From BS150m-G50 sp964501185 [NCBI: uncultured Bacteroidia bacterium] (lineage in GTDB: Bacteria; CAIWAD01; BS150m-G50): DNA of 64,000 bases. The notes under the pieces are model-generated. The model had not been told where the DNA came from. It saw only the letters and a list, made by a program, of their open reading frames with translations, and searched no databases. Below are positions 17,912-27,694 of the stretch, piece after piece; the stretch's first letter is position 1, and each line of letters begins with the position of its first letter. The stretch is from positions 1 to 64,000 of the forward strand of contig CAZCRT010000008.1 of the NCBI GenBank assembly GCA_964501185.1. Direction: 5' to 3'. The position numbers were made by a program, and so were the translations under genes.

Positions 17912-19863
17912 TTCAGGTAATCTGTTCTCCAGGATACTACCGTCAGACCGAGACCATTCGCAAAGTATTCAGTTACATACATTTCAGCGAACTTGATCCC
18001 GGCAGGAGTAGTCCGTTCCCACCGGACACGATACTTCTGCTCGATGAGAAATTCCTGCGTGAAAACAGTGACGCATTAAGTGAGACAATCAGTCAGTCAA
18101 ACAGTGAGCAGTCACTGCTGATTGTCTATGCGGGTAACTTCAAAGAGATTATTCAGCTGGATCCGGAGCTGGAGAGGCTTTTCTTCCAGAGCAGCAAACC
18201 ACTGTCCCCGCAGATACTGGAAAAGCTGTTGAGGCAGGCATTGAATGTTATCGCTTCCCATCAACGGCAACCGGAGTTTTTCAAAGAGCTGCAACTCTAC
18301 CGCAGTGAACTGCAGACTGTCAATGAAATCGGACGTGCGCTCTCCGCGGAGCTGGATATTGACCGTCTGCTGGATCGTATCCTGACTGAAACCCGCAAAA
18401 TCACACTGGCTGACTCCGGTAGTATCTATGTGATCAATCAGGTTAATGGCGAGCGGCAGCTGCAATTCAAGACAGCGCAGAATGATTCGGTTGATCTGGA
18501 GCTGGGGGAGTTTTCCCTGCCACTTGATCGCACTTCAATGGCCGGCTATGTAGCTGTAACAGGCGAAATTCTCAATTATCCCGATGTGTATCACATTCCT
18601 GAGTCAGCACCCTTTCGTTTCAATTATGAGGTGGCTGACGGTAAAACCGGCTATCGCTCCAAATCAATGCTGCTGGTACCGATGCGTAATCATCACCAGG
18701 AGATCATCGGTGTCGTCCAGCTCATCAATGCCCGGATCTCCAGTCACAGTCGACTGAAAACACTGGATGATTTTGAGAGGGAAGTTTCCCGCTTCACCAA
18801 GCGACATGAGGAATTCGTTTCCTCGCTCGCTTCTCAGGCGGCTGTTGCACTTGAGAACAGTCAACTGTATGAGAACATCGAAGCACTCTTCGAGGGGTTT
18901 GTTGTAGCGGCTGTGAAGGCGATTGAATCTCGTGATCCATGCACTTCCGGTCATTCGCAAAGAGTATCACAACTGTCCCTGGCTCTGGCAAAAGCTGTTT
19001 CAGCCTGTGGGGAGGAACCGTTTACCAACAGGTCGTTCACGGATGAACAGTATAAGGAGCTGAAATACGCGACCCTTCTGCATGACTTTGGCAAAGTAGG
19101 TGTCCGGGAGAAAGTGCTCGAGAAGGCGAACAAACTCTACCCTGATCAGTTACTGGCAATAAGCTTGCGTTTCAGCCTGGCCTTTGCCGCAATGGAAACC
19201 CGTTTCCATTGTAATGAAGTGGATGTGTTAAGACGGGATCCCGCTGATAACACCAGTCTGGAAAAGCTTCGCGAAAAGTATGAGGCTGACAGGGCGCAGC
19301 TGGAAAAATGCTGGGAAACAGTACAGGCTGCTGACTTCCCGCAACCGATAAAAGATGAAGCACTTCAGTTATTGCAGGAAATGACTGCTATGATCATTCT
19401 GCTGCCTGATGGTTCTGAGGAACAGCTGTTGACTGAGGTTGAATGCGCGATTCTCTCTATCGTTCGTGGCACACTGACCGAGGAGGACAGGGTTCAGATT
19501 GAATCACATGTAGTACATACCGCTGAATTCCTGCAGCGCATTCCATGGCTGAAGGGTTTGCGCAACCTGACACGCATCGCGCGTTCTCATCACGAAAAGC
19601 TGGATGGCACCGGTTATCCAGATAGTTTGCCGGCTGAGCAGATTCCGTTCGAAAGTCTCATTGTCGCTGTTGCGGATATCTACGATGCACTGACTGCTTC
19701 GGATCGTCCCTACAAGCCGGCAGTAAGCTCTGAAAGAGCTTTGCAGATTCTGAACTGGGAAGCGGAAGCGGGGAAGATTGACAGTGACCTGGTGCGTCTG
19801 TTCACAGAACAGAAAGTCTATCAGGTGCTCGATGAGGGTGATGCGGAAGATTCTGAAGAGTGA
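17908..19863 (+). CDS. GAF/HD-GYP c-di-GMP phosphodiesterase
   Basis: A 651-residue cytoplasmic signalling protein. Residues 1-115 look like a degenerate receiver-like domain. About 140-305 is a GAF domain. About 325-625 is an HD-GYP domain with His392-Asp393 in LLHDFGKVG and the HHEKLDGTGYP signature at 561-571 (GYP 569-571), so the metal-binding and c-di-GMP hydrolysis residues are present. About 150 residues separate the HD and GYP parts, longer than in minimal HD-GYP domains and Glu/Leu-rich. It is translationally coupled to the acyl-CoA dehydrogenase by ATGA, so both are made from one message. Confidence 0.9.
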   Translation: MIQVICSPGYYRQTETIRKVFSYIHFSELDPGRSSPFPPDTILLLDEKFLRENSDALSETISQSNSEQSLLIVYAGNFKEIIQLDPELERLFFQSSKPLSPQILEKLLRQALNVIASHQRQPEFFKELQLYRSELQTVNEIGRALSAELDIDRLLDRILTETRKITLADSGSIYVINQVNGERQLQFKTAQNDSVDLELGEFSLPLDRTSMAGYVAVTGEILNYPDVYHIPESAPFRFNYEVADGKTGYRSKSMLLVPMRNHHQEIIGVVQLINARISSHSRLKTLDDFEREVSRFTKRHEEFVSSLASQAAVALENSQLYENIEALFEGFVVAAVKAIESRDPCTSGHSQRVSQLSLALAKAVSACGEEPFTNRSFTDEQYKELKYATLLHDFGKVGVREKVLEKANKLYPDQLLAISLRFSLAFAAMETRFHCNEVDVLRRDPADNTSLEKLREKYEADRAQLEKCWETVQAADFPQPIKDEALQLLQEMTAMIILLPDGSEEQLLTEVECAILSIVRGTLTEEDRVQIESHVVHTAEFLQRIPWLKGLRNLTRIARSHHEKLDGTGYPDSLPAEQIPFESLIVAVADIYDALTASDRPYKPAVSSERALQILNWEAEAGKIDSDLVRLFTEQKVYQVLDEGDAEDSEE

Positions 19864-19942
19864 AATCACCGATATTTCAACGAAAACCTGACGTGGCCAG
19901 AGCGGCCCGTCCTGCTATAAATACAATGCAACAGGAGATATT

Positions 19943-22222
19943 ATGATAACCCGTGAAGAGGCCCTGGAATATCATTCCCGAGGGCGCAAAGGTAAGATTG
20001 AAGTATCACTTACAAAACCGTGTGATACACAGCGAGATCTTTCACTTGCCTACACACCAGGTGTGGCACATCCCTGCAATGAGATCGCTGACGATCCGGA
20101 AAAGGCCTATGAATACACGGCTCGCGGTAACCTGGTTGCTGTAGTCTCCAACGGCACAGCAGTACTGGGTCTTGGTAACCTGGGGCCTCTGGGTGGCAAA
20201 CCGGTAATGGAAGGGAAGGGTGTTCTCTTCAAGCGTTTCGCTGATATTGATGTTTTCGATATTGAGTTGGATACAGAGGATCAGGACGAAATCGTCAGGG
20301 CCTGTGAGTTGATGGCACCCACATTCGGTGGTATCAATCTGGAGGACATCAAGGCTCCGGAGTGCTTCTACATTGAGGAGAAGCTGAAAAAATCACTGGA
20401 TATCCCGGTATTTCACGATGACCAGCATGGAACCGCTATCATCAGTGCGGCCGGTCTGATGAATGTTATGGAGATAACAGGTAAGCAGATCACCGATGTG
20501 AAAATCGTCATCAATGGCGCTGGAGCAGCCGGAATTGCCTGTGGCAAACTCTACGAGACGATGGGTGCACAGCTGGAGAACATCTTCATGTGTGATACAA
20601 AGGGAGTAGTCTATACAGGCCGTACTGAGGGCATGAACCCCTACAAAGAGTACTTTGCGCAGGATACGGAACTGCGTACTCTTGCCGATGCCATGAAGGG
20701 TGCGGATGTGTTTATCGGTCTTTCTGTGAAAGGTGCGGTCACTCAGGAAATGCTGAAGGATATGGCCGACAATCCTGTTGTCTTTGCCATGGCCAATCCG
20801 GATCCGGAAATCACTTACGAGGATGCTAAAGCGGCTCGTGATGATGTGATTATGGCCACCGGACGCTCTGATTACCCCAATCAGGTTAACAACGTACTCG
20901 GTTTCCCATTCATCTTCAGGGGGGCACTGGATGTCCGGGCAAAGGCGATTACCGAGGAAATGAAAGTGGCTGCAGCCCGTGCGCTGGCTGATCTGGCCAA
21001 AGAGGATGTGCCGGACTACATCTCCAGTGCCTACGGTGGCCAGAAGTTCAGCTTTGGCCCCGACTACATTATTCCCAAGCCGGTTGACATGCGGGTTCTG
21101 TTGTGGGAAGCGCCAGCTGTGGCCCGTGCGGCAATTGAGGGGGGGCAGGCAAGATTACAGGTCGATGATGTTGATGCCTGGATCAAGCAGTATACCGAGG
21201 ATCTGGAAGAACATCTCGGTTATTCCCATGTGATCATGCGGCAACTGATCAACAAGGCCAAAGCCAACCCGCAGCGTATCTGCTTCCCGGAAGGGAAGAG
21301 TCCTCTGATTGCAGCCGCCTGCAAAGCTATAATCGATGAAGATCTGGCGATTCCTGTAGTAATAGGTGATACTGCCCATTTACAGGGATTGATGGAGGAA
21401 TTCAAGATAGATCCGGAGAAAATAGAGATCATTGATCCTGCCATCTGCCCGGAGTTGGAGAACATGGCCGGTCAATTACTGGAGAAGCGTCAAAGAGATG
21501 GTATCCTCCCTGAAGAGGCTGTACACCTGCTTCGCACCAGGGCTTATCATCTGGCTGCGATGCTGTTGGAAAACAAACGGGTGGATGGTGTTGTTGCAGG
21601 CGCACATGCGCATTATCCTGACGCAATACGACCATTCCTGCAGATAAACACACATCCATCCCAGAAAATCGTAGCTGGTGTATATATGATTATCTTCAAG
21701 GATCATGTGAAGTTCTTTGCCGATACAACTGTCAATATTGATCCTACCGCCGAACAGCTGGCTGAAATCGCAATTCATACTGCTGATCTGGCTATACAGC
21801 TGGAAGTAAAACCACGCATTGCCATGCTTTCCTTCTCCAATTTCGGCTCTGTAAAGCACCCCGATACCCGCAAGCTTGCCAGAGCTGTCCGGCTGGTAAA
21901 GGAGCAACGTCCTGATCTGGTGATCGATGGTGAAATGCAGGCGGATACAGCAGTCTGCGCTGATACTCTACGCGAAGACTTCCAGTTCTCAGATCTGAAA
22001 TCACCCGCCAATGTACTCATTTTCCCCAACCTGCATGCCGGTAATATTGCCTATAAGCTGGTCAGCGAACTGGGTGGTGCGACACAGGTGGGACCAATAC
22101 TGGTCGGCATGAACAGCGCTGTTAATATTCTGCAGCGCAAGCCCAATGTAACAGAGATATTCCGGCTTACTGCCCTGACAGCGGTTAGAGCTGCGGAGCT
22201 GTCAGCTGGATCAGCGGACTGA
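19943..22222 (+). CDS. maeB: NADP-dependent malic enzyme with phosphotransacetylase-like domain
   Basis: Oxidative decarboxylation of malate to pyruvate with NADP. The 759-residue length matches MaeB: malic enzyme N-domain (about 1-160; [29 protein letters not shown]), NAD(P)-binding domain (about 165-400; [17 protein letters not shown]) and a C-terminal phosphate-acetyltransferase-like domain (about 430-755) that binds acetyl-CoA as a regulator rather than acting as PTA. ATG 19943 follows AGGAGA. It is probably a single-gene unit, closed by the terminator at 22288-22326. Confidence 0.96.
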   Translation: MITREEALEYHSRGRKGKIEVSLTKPCDTQRDLSLAYTPGVAHPCNEIADDPEKAYEYTARGNLVAVVSNGTAVLGLGNLGPLGGKPVMEGKGVLFKRFADIDVFDIELDTEDQDEIVRACELMAPTFGGINLEDIKAPECFYIEEKLKKSLDIPVFHDDQHGTAIISAAGLMNVMEITGKQITDVKIVINGAGAAGIACGKLYETMGAQLENIFMCDTKGVVYTGRTEGMNPYKEYFAQDTELRTLADAMKGADVFIGLSVKGAVTQEMLKDMADNPVVFAMANPDPEITYEDAKAARDDVIMATGRSDYPNQVNNVLGFPFIFRGALDVRAKAITEEMKVAAARALADLAKEDVPDYISSAYGGQKFSFGPDYIIPKPVDMRVLLWEAPAVARAAIEGGQARLQVDDVDAWIKQYTEDLEEHLGYSHVIMRQLINKAKANPQRICFPEGKSPLIAAACKAIIDEDLAIPVVIGDTAHLQGLMEEFKIDPEKIEIIDPAICPELENMAGQLLEKRQRDGILPEEAVHLLRTRAYHLAAMLLENKRVDGVVAGAHAHYPDAIRPFLQINTHPSQKIVAGVYMIIFKDHVKFFADTTVNIDPTAEQLAEIAIHTADLAIQLEVKPRIAMLSFSNFGSVKHPDTRKLARAVRLVKEQRPDLVIDGEMQADTAVCADTLREDFQFSDLKSPANVLIFPNLHAGNIAYKLVSELGGATQVGPILVGMNSAVNILQRKPNVTEIFRLTALTAVRAAELSAGSAD

Positions 22223-22242
22223 TACTCAGGTGATGCACAAGT

Positions 22243-22270
22243 ACTCCGGGGGTGGTGACACCCCCGGAGT
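22243..22270. other. perfect 12-bp hairpin after maeB
   Basis: ACTCCGGGGGTG (22243-22254) and CACCCCCGGAGT (22259-22270) form a perfect 12-bp stem with a GTGA tetraloop (GNRA type). There is no T-run after it, so it may protect the 3' end of the maeB message rather than terminate. Confidence 0.8.
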
Positions 22271-22287
22271 AGTGCTGGAATTCGAGA

Positions 22288-22326
22288 CTCCAGGGGATCC
22301 ATCTGAAATTGCCCTGGAGCTTTTTT
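22288..22326 (+). terminator. intrinsic terminator of maeB
   Basis: CTCCAGGG (22288-22295) pairs with CCCTGGAG (22312-22319), followed by C and T6 (22321-22326). It lies directly before the strong promoter at 22331. Confidence 0.88.
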
Positions 22327-22330
22327 CCCC

Positions 22331-22359
22331 TTGACATGTGAGCTGACTTCAGATATAAT
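22331..22359 (+). promoter_or_regulatory. perfect-consensus sigma-70 promoter
   Basis: TTGACA (22331-22336), exactly 17 bp, TATAAT (22354-22359). Both hexamers and the spacing are the consensus, the strongest promoter I can see in the window. It begins four bases after the maeB terminator T-run. Confidence 0.85.
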
Positions 22360-22365
22360 GTTGCT

Positions 22366-22545
22366 AGTATTCCCCATTGAATTTCTGGATTAAGTTCATC
22401 GTACCTGAAGCAAAGTCTCATTGAGACCTCTATGTTTCAAACACAGCCTCAAGACTTCGAACGCAGCAACGAGGTGGAAGCGATGGCTTTTTGGCATCGA
22501 AGCGGGAGTGCTTTCAGCTGACGCCCGGTTATCTCTTTACACGAG
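22366..22545 (+). ncRNA. candidate small RNA or long leader
   Basis: Transcription from the perfect promoter would begin near 22366. The next 180 bases hold no credible protein, but contain short hairpins: GTCTC-ATT-GAGAC (about 22416-22428), CCTC...GAGG and CGATG...CATCG. A second, extended -10 promoter (22547-22555) serves the MBL gene separately, which suggests this stretch is its own transcript. I do not recognise tmRNA, SRP RNA, RNase P or a riboswitch; 6S RNA is possible on size and promoter strength only. The 3' end is a guess. Confidence 0.35.
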
Positions 22546-22546
22546 T

Positions 22547-22555
22547 TGGTATAAT
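22547..22555 (+). promoter_or_regulatory. extended -10 promoter before MBL gene
   Basis: TTGGTATAAT: TATAAT at 22550-22555 preceded by TGG, the same extended -10 as upstream of serS. No good -35 hexamer is seen, as usual for extended -10 promoters. It would start transcription about 50 bases before the MBL gene. Confidence 0.5.
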
Positions 22556-22610
22556 CTGAGTATCACTGATACGCCACTTCTTCCCTCTGAAAAACTGGAG
22601 TTATTCCCGA

Positions 22611-23267
22611 TTGCAAATAGAAACATTTGTGCTCGGTGCATTCGAGAGCAACTGCTATCTGGTACAATCCAATAATAGCGAGAGTATCTGGTTGATCGAT
22701 CCCGGTGGGGATCCTCAAATCGTGATTTCCCGCCTGCAGGATATGGGTTTAACACCGGATGGGATTTTACTCACCCACGGTCATCTGGATCACATTATGG
22801 GTGTTGCCGCTCTGAAGGATAGCTGGCCTGACCTGCAGGTAGTATTCCCGGAGGAAGACCTGCAACTCTATCAAAATCTGCCTGAACAGGCCGGCAGGTT
22901 CGGGATAAAAGCAAGTGAACTTCAAGCGCCGGACAGACTTCTGAAAGGGGCGGAGGTGATTGCTGCAGAGCCATTGCACATTCGTTCTTTACCGACACCG
23001 GGTCATTCACCTGGCAGCACGGTTTTTGGAATTGCCGGGGCTGGAGTAGCGGAAGTGATTTTTGCCGGAGACACTCTGTTCCGTGAATCGATCGGACGGA
23101 CAGATCTCTGGGGTGGCAGCTGGGAGCAACTGGAGCAATCCATACGCCGGCAGCTGTATACCCTACCCTCTGAAACAAGGGTATTCCCGGGACATGGCCC
23201 TGAAACGACAATCGGCTGGGAACAGCAGCACAATCAGTTCTTCCGCTTGAAAGCGGAAGGCGAATGA
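22611..23267 (+). CDS. metallo-beta-lactamase-fold hydrolase (glyoxalase II-like)
   Basis: A 218-residue MBL-fold enzyme with the dinuclear zinc motif HGHLDH (residues about 57-62), a second His in PTPGHSPGS, the bridging Asp in FAGDTLF and a late His in FPGHGPET. This set is typical of the hydroxyacylglutathione-hydrolase/YcbL group, which hydrolyses thioesters. The start is TTG at 22611; a stop codon 50 bases upstream in frame leaves no ATG or GTG, and GGAG (22597-22600) lies 10 bases before it. Confidence 0.88.
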   Translation: MQIETFVLGAFESNCYLVQSNNSESIWLIDPGGDPQIVISRLQDMGLTPDGILLTHGHLDHIMGVAALKDSWPDLQVVFPEEDLQLYQNLPEQAGRFGIKASELQAPDRLLKGAEVIAAEPLHIRSLPTPGHSPGSTVFGIAGAGVAEVIFAGDTLFRESIGRTDLWGGSWEQLEQSIRRQLYTLPSETRVFPGHGPETTIGWEQQHNQFFRLKAEGE

Positions 23268-23378
23268 GCATAAGGGCATATGCTGACAGGTTGCCCTGTC
23301 GTACATGTTGGAGTTACACCCTCGTAATAGAATCTGATCGGACCGGTAGAACCGGACCGTAATAATGACGGAGAGAAA

Positions 23379-23750
23379 ATGATCGGTGTTAAAGGGATGG
23401 AGCTGATCTGGTTTTTTGTAACCGACTGGAAAAGCGCCATGAGCTTCTATCGGGATAATCTGGGACTCAAACTACTGTTTGTGGATGAGGATGAAGGGTG
23501 GGCTGAGTTTCAAATCGGTGAATCAGAAACAAAGATGGCCATTAAGCACTGGAAGCTGCAAAGTCCTGCCCCGCGTGGTGGTGGCGGCTGTCCTGTAATT
23601 CAGGTTGAAGACCTGGATAAGACAATTACCGGGCTATCCGGAAAAGGTGTCAAGATGGCGGGTGCTATTCAGGAAGTTGAGGGTATGAAACGGCATTCTA
23701 CTCTCTATGATCCGGACGGCAATCCAATTCAGCTGACCCAGATCTGGTAG
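23379..23750 (+). CDS. VOC/glyoxalase I-like protein
   Basis: A 123-residue single-domain vicinal oxygen chelate protein with beta-alpha-beta-beta-beta units: FVTDWKSAMSFYRDNLGL at the start and LYDPDGNPIQLTQ at the end, the usual hallmarks of glyoxalase/bleomycin-resistance folds. Metal ligands are not obvious at every position, so the activity is uncertain. ATG 23379 follows GGAGAG. A small hairpin (CCGGT-AGA-ACCGG, about 23342-23356) lies in front of the gene. Confidence 0.8.
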   Translation: MIGVKGMELIWFFVTDWKSAMSFYRDNLGLKLLFVDEDEGWAEFQIGESETKMAIKHWKLQSPAPRGGGGCPVIQVEDLDKTITGLSGKGVKMAGAIQEVEGMKRHSTLYDPDGNPIQLTQIW

Positions 23751-23806
23751 TGGAAAAACAAAATCGACGAAACGCTGTTATCTGAAATAAACACAAAGGC
23801 GAAATC

Positions 23807-25072
23807 ATGGAAAAAGCCCTCGAGCTTGCCAAACTGGAGCAACTGAAAGTCAGCGAGCTATTTGAGATAGCTAAAGAAATGGGTATGGAAATTGTAGGTG
23901 GTATGGCCAAACAGGATATCATCTTCAAACTACTTGCCCGTCAGACCGAACGCGATGGACTCATCTTCGCTCGCGGCGTGCTGGAAATACTCCCGGATGG
24001 CTACGGTTTCCTTCGCTCTGAAGCAAGCAGTTACCTGCCGGGTCCGGAAGATATCTATGTATCACCTTCTCAGATACGCCGTTTTGGATTGACTGACGGT
24101 CATATCGTATCCGGTCAGATTCGCCCTCCAAAGGATAACGAGCGCTTTTTTGCCCTGCTTAAAGTTGAAGCGGTGAATTTCTGTGCTCCCGAGGAAACCC
24201 GCGAGAAAATCATCTTCGACAATCTGACACCTCTTTTCCCGGAAGAGAAATTTCAGCTGGAGCGACAGTCAAGTGAGGTGTCGATGCGTATTATGGATCT
24301 TTTCACACCTATTGGCAAAGGACAGCGCGGTTTGCTGGTAGCGCCTCCACGCACTGGAAAAACTATACTCCTGCAGAAAATAGCTAACAGCATTACCACC
24401 AATCACCCGGAAACAGTACTGATTATTCTACTGATAGATGAGCGTCCTGAAGAGGTCACAGAAATGGAGCGAACTGTGGACGCTGAGGTAGTCAGTTCCA
24501 CTTTCGATGAGAAGCCGGAACGCCATGTTCAGGTGGCAAAGATGGTTCTCAATAAGGCAAAACGGCTGGTGGAGTATGGCCACGATGTTGTCATTCTTCT
24601 GGACAGTATTACCCGTCTGGCACGGGCTCACAATGCTGAGGCACCACATAGCGGGCGTATTCTTTCAGGTGGTGTTGATGCGATGGCTCTTTACGAACCC
24701 AAGAAGTTTTTCGGCGCAGCCCGTAACATTGAAGAGGGTGGCAGCCTGACTATCCTGGCGACAGCACTGGTTGAAACCGGGAGCAGGATGGATGAAGTGA
24801 TTTTTGAAGAGTTCAAGGGTACAGGGAACATGGAACTGGTATTGAACCGGGATCTGGCCGATGCCAGGATTTATCCCGCAATCGATATCAATCGTTCCGG
24901 AACCCGTAAGGAGGATCTGCTGCTGGACAGAAAGATCCTCAATAATATCTGGATCCTCCGCAATCTCGGATCAGGTAAACGGCCTGAAGAGAATATCAAG
25001 TTCCTTATCGAGAAGATGCGTGAGACAAAGAACAACCTGGAATTCTTTGAAATGATGAAAAGACTGGATTGA
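23807..25072 (+). CDS. rho: transcription termination factor Rho
   Basis: Hexameric RNA helicase that ends transcription. The 421-residue length matches E. coli Rho. An N-terminal helical Rho_N segment (1-45) is followed by the cold-shock-like RNA-binding domain (about 50-125; DGYGFLRS) and the RecA-type ATPase: Walker A PPRTGKT near 180-186, Walker [15 protein letters not shown] near 262, and the Q-loop/R-loop region near 285. ATG 23807 has only a weak AAGG ahead. It starts a run with rpmE, yqhQ and prfA. Confidence 0.97.
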   Translation: MEKALELAKLEQLKVSELFEIAKEMGMEIVGGMAKQDIIFKLLARQTERDGLIFARGVLEILPDGYGFLRSEASSYLPGPEDIYVSPSQIRRFGLTDGHIVSGQIRPPKDNERFFALLKVEAVNFCAPEETREKIIFDNLTPLFPEEKFQLERQSSEVSMRIMDLFTPIGKGQRGLLVAPPRTGKTILLQKIANSITTNHPETVLIILLIDERPEEVTEMERTVDAEVVSSTFDEKPERHVQVAKMVLNKAKRLVEYGHDVVILLDSITRLARAHNAEAPHSGRILSGGVDAMALYEPKKFFGAARNIEEGGSLTILATALVETGSRMDEVIFEEFKGTGNMELVLNRDLADARIYPAIDINRSGTRKEDLLLDRKILNNIWILRNLGSGKRPEENIKFLIEKMRETKNNLEFFEMMKRLD

Positions 25073-25194
25073 TCCGGACAGGTTGATAAGTGATTTGAGT
25101 AGTATATTTTATACCATAATAAAAAATGCTTGCTAAACAGTTCTGAGATAGATAACATTTATGTCTCGAAAACTGGCTGAAAAAGGATAAAACT

Positions 25195-25410
25195 ATGAAG
25201 AGCAAAATTCACCCAAAATATGAAATGGCAACAGTATCCTGTGCATGCGGGAATACTTTTCAGGTACGCACGACAAATGGTGACGTCAAACTTGAAATCT
25301 GTTCCGAATGCCATCCCTTCTTTACTGGCAAGCAGAAACTGGTAGATACTGCCGGGCGTGTAGACAAATTCCGCAAGAAGTATGAGAATGTGCAGACTGC
25401 TAAGAAATGA
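25195..25410 (+). CDS. rpmE: 50S ribosomal protein L31
   Basis: Large-subunit protein of 71 residues. It is the zinc-binding (C+) type, with Cys pairs at CACG (residues about 16-18) and CSECH (about 37-40). AAGGA stands before the ATG. A strong terminator follows at 25445. The spacer before it (25073-25194) is AT-rich and may hold its own promoter. Confidence 0.96.
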   Translation: MKSKIHPKYEMATVSCACGNTFQVRTTNGDVKLEICSECHPFFTGKQKLVDTAGRVDKFRKKYENVQTAKK

Positions 25411-25444
25411 GCAGCTGCAATTCCCCGTTACCAGTATGAATATG

Positions 25445-25475
25445 AAACGGAATCGATCAGGTTCCGTTTTTTTTT
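25445..25475 (+). terminator. intrinsic terminator after rpmE
   Basis: AAACGGAA (25445-25452) and TTCCGTTT (25462-25469) form the stem, and the T-run continues to 25475. It separates rpmE from yqhQ. Confidence 0.92.
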
Positions 25476-25603
25476 AGCAGATGCAGTCAATGGACAACCA
25501 CCGATCCGGAGATATCTTGAGCAGGGTTAGAAAGATATTGCTGATACTACCTCATCTGGTGGCAGGCCACTGGATGCAACGCGCTGAAGAGGAAAGCGAA
25601 TCG

Positions 25604-26560
25604 ATGGCTGTCGGTGGGCAGGCAATTCTGGAGGGTGTGATGATGCGCTCCCCGGATGCTATTGCGGCAGCTGTGCGAAGGCCTTCCGGTGATATCCTGG
25701 TTAAGCTGAAACCATATGTCGCTCTTTCAAAGCGGGTACGCCTCTGGCATCCACCACTGCTTCGCGGTATCGCCGCACTCTGGGAATCGCTGACAATCGG
25801 TATGAGTATTCTCAACTGGAGTGCAGAAGTCGCTTCCGAGGATGACCAGAACAACGGTGAACCAAGAGAGGAAAAATGGTGGGAGAAGCTGCTTGGTGTG
25901 CTGATGATGATTATTGCCTTCGGCCTGGGCCTGGCACTGTTCGTCTATCTTCCCTACCTCGTTTCCGGTTTTCTGAAACCTGATTCCAGCCCGATCATCT
26001 TTCACATTATTGCCGGTGTACTTCGTGTAATGCTCCTGATAGGATATCTCTGGGCAATATCGCTGGCTAAGGACATTCGCCGCCTGTTCATGTATCACGG
26101 TGCCGAGCACAAATCAATTTCTGCGCATGAACAGAAGCAGGAGTTGACTGTTGAGAACGCCAGCAGGCAGTCCCGGTTTCATCCACGTTGTGGAACCAGC
26201 TTCGTACTGATTGTTGCGCTGCTGACCATGGTTGTCTTCATGCTGATCGATGCCCTGATAATCTCACTGGCAGGGGATTACAATTCAGCTCTGCACCGAT
26301 TGATCGTACACATCCCATTCATACCCCTGGTGGCTGGATTCTCATTTGAAGTACTTAAGATATCTGCCCGTTATCAGGATAGCTGGCTGGGCCGACAGGT
26401 TGTCAAGCCAGGATTGTGGCTGCAACGTATCACAACCCGCGACCCTGAGTCCAGCATGCTTGAAGTGGCGCTGATTTCACTCACTACTTCCCTGACCCAC
26501 ACAGTTGATCCGCAGCAGGCAACTCTCCTGCAGGATTCCGACCAGGAACTCCCGGGTTAG
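25604..26560 (+). CDS. yqhQ: DUF1385 (YqhQ family) membrane protein
   Basis: Membrane protein of unknown function, conserved between rpmE and prfA in many bacteria. From ATG 25604 it has 318 residues and opens with the family signature GGQAILEGVMMRSP. Membrane segments lie around residues 100-130, 140-165, 210-235 and 245-265. A conserved YHGAEHKSI motif (about 167-175) and a later HPRCGTS are typical of the family and suggest a metal site. GAGGA (25589-25593) supports this start. The frame is open to 25481, which would add 41 residues, but that start sits almost on the rpmE terminator. Confidence 0.85.
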   Translation: MAVGGQAILEGVMMRSPDAIAAAVRRPSGDILVKLKPYVALSKRVRLWHPPLLRGIAALWESLTIGMSILNWSAEVASEDDQNNGEPREEKWWEKLLGVLMMIIAFGLGLALFVYLPYLVSGFLKPDSSPIIFHIIAGVLRVMLLIGYLWAISLAKDIRRLFMYHGAEHKSISAHEQKQELTVENASRQSRFHPRCGTSFVLIVALLTMVVFMLIDALIISLAGDYNSALHRLIVHIPFIPLVAGFSFEVLKISARYQDSWLGRQVVKPGLWLQRITTRDPESSMLEVALISLTTSLTHTVDPQQATLLQDSDQELPG

Positions 26561-26620
26561 CTGGACCGTATTGACTGCGACTTAATGCAAAACCCCCCTT
26601 TATTAGCGGAGAAACCGCAT

Positions 26621-27694
26621 ATGGATATCAGAAACAAACTGGAAGCTATTACCACCCAGTACGAGGAACTCACGGAGCAGCTTTCGCAACCGGGCGTCAC
26701 AGCTGATAACAGAGAATTTGCCCGTATCAGTAGAGAACACGGGCGCCTCGGTGCGATCGTTGCACATTTTCAACAGTGGCAGGAACTGGAACGGGAGCTG
26801 AATGATGCCCGGGAGTTGCTGCAGGGCGAAGATGATAGTGAAATGCTGGAGCTGACCCGTGAGGAGATTTCCCTGCTGGAGGAAAAGGCACTTCAGATTG
26901 AAAAAGAGCTGAAAGAGTTGCTGGTCCCACCAGACCCGGATGATTCCCGCAATGTCATACTTGAAATCCGCGCCGGTACCGGAGGAGACGAAGCTGCCCT
27001 CTTTGCCGGTGATCTCTACCGGATGTATTCCCGTCTGGCGGAGAATCACAACTGGAAGGTCGAGACGATGTCTGTTAATGCACAGGGCATCGGGGGGTTC
27101 AAGGAGATTGTATTCGGTGTGCGTGGCAAAGATGTTTTTGGCAAGCTCAAGTATGAGGCTGGTGTACACCGTGTGCAGCGTGTGCCACAAACAGAATCAC
27201 AGGGACGGGTACACACTTCTGCAGCGACTGTAGCAGTATTGCCGGAGGCTGACGAAGTAGAGATTAATATAGATCCCACCGAATTACGCATCGACGTCTA
27301 TCGTGCAACAGGTCATGGTGGCCAGTCGGTTAACACAACTGATTCTGCTGTCCGCATTACTCATCTCCCTACAAATCTTGTAGTAACATGCCAGGATGAG
27401 AAATCACAGCATAAGAATAAGGCAAAGGCGATGAAAGTTCTGGTGTCGCGACTCTATGAGAAGCGAAAAGCTGAAGAGCTGGAGAAACGATCCGCTGCCC
27501 GCAGGTCGCAGGTGCTCACCGGAGACCGCAGTGCCAAGATTCGCACCTACAATTATCCTCAGGGAAGGGTAACCGATCACCGTATTAACCTGACTCTCTA
27601 CCGGCTGCAGGAAGTGCTGTTGGGTGACCTGGAAGAGATCATAACCGCTTTGCGTCAGGCTGATAATCTGGAAAAACTGCAGAATGAAGGTTGA
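26621..27694 (+). CDS. prfA: peptide chain release factor 1
   Basis: Releases peptides at UAA and UAG codons. The 357-residue product has the codon-recognition tripeptide P189-Q-T191 in VPQTESQGR (PxT type, so RF1 and not RF2) and the catalytic GGQ at 233-235. ATG 26621 is chosen because GGAGA (26608-26612) lies 8 bases upstream and it matches the usual RF1 N-terminus; 12 extra codons upstream look spurious. It overlaps prmC, which methylates this GGQ glutamine. Confidence 0.97.
   Translation: MDIRNKLEAITTQYEELTEQLSQPGVTADNREFARISREHGRLGAIVAHFQQWQELERELNDARELLQGEDDSEMLELTREEISLLEEKALQIEKELKELLVPPDPDDSRNVILEIRAGTGGDEAALFAGDLYRMYSRLAENHNWKVETMSVNAQGIGGFKEIVFGVRGKDVFGKLKYEAGVHRVQRVPQTESQGRVHTSAATVAVLPEADEVEINIDPTELRIDVYRATGHGGQSVNTTDSAVRITHLPTNLVVTCQDEKSQHKNKAKAMKVLVSRLYEKRKAEELEKRSAARRSQVLTGDRSAKIRTYNYPQGRVTDHRINLTLYRLQEVLLGDLEEIITALRQADNLEKLQNEG

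Noticed and set aside
22421-22675. 84-codon plus-strand frame
   Set aside because: It overlaps the MBL gene start in another frame, shows no known features and lies in the candidate RNA region.
25481-25603. Upstream extension of yqhQ (41 extra residues)
   Set aside because: It begins six bases after the rpmE terminator T-run and has no ribosome binding site; the ATG at 25604 is better.
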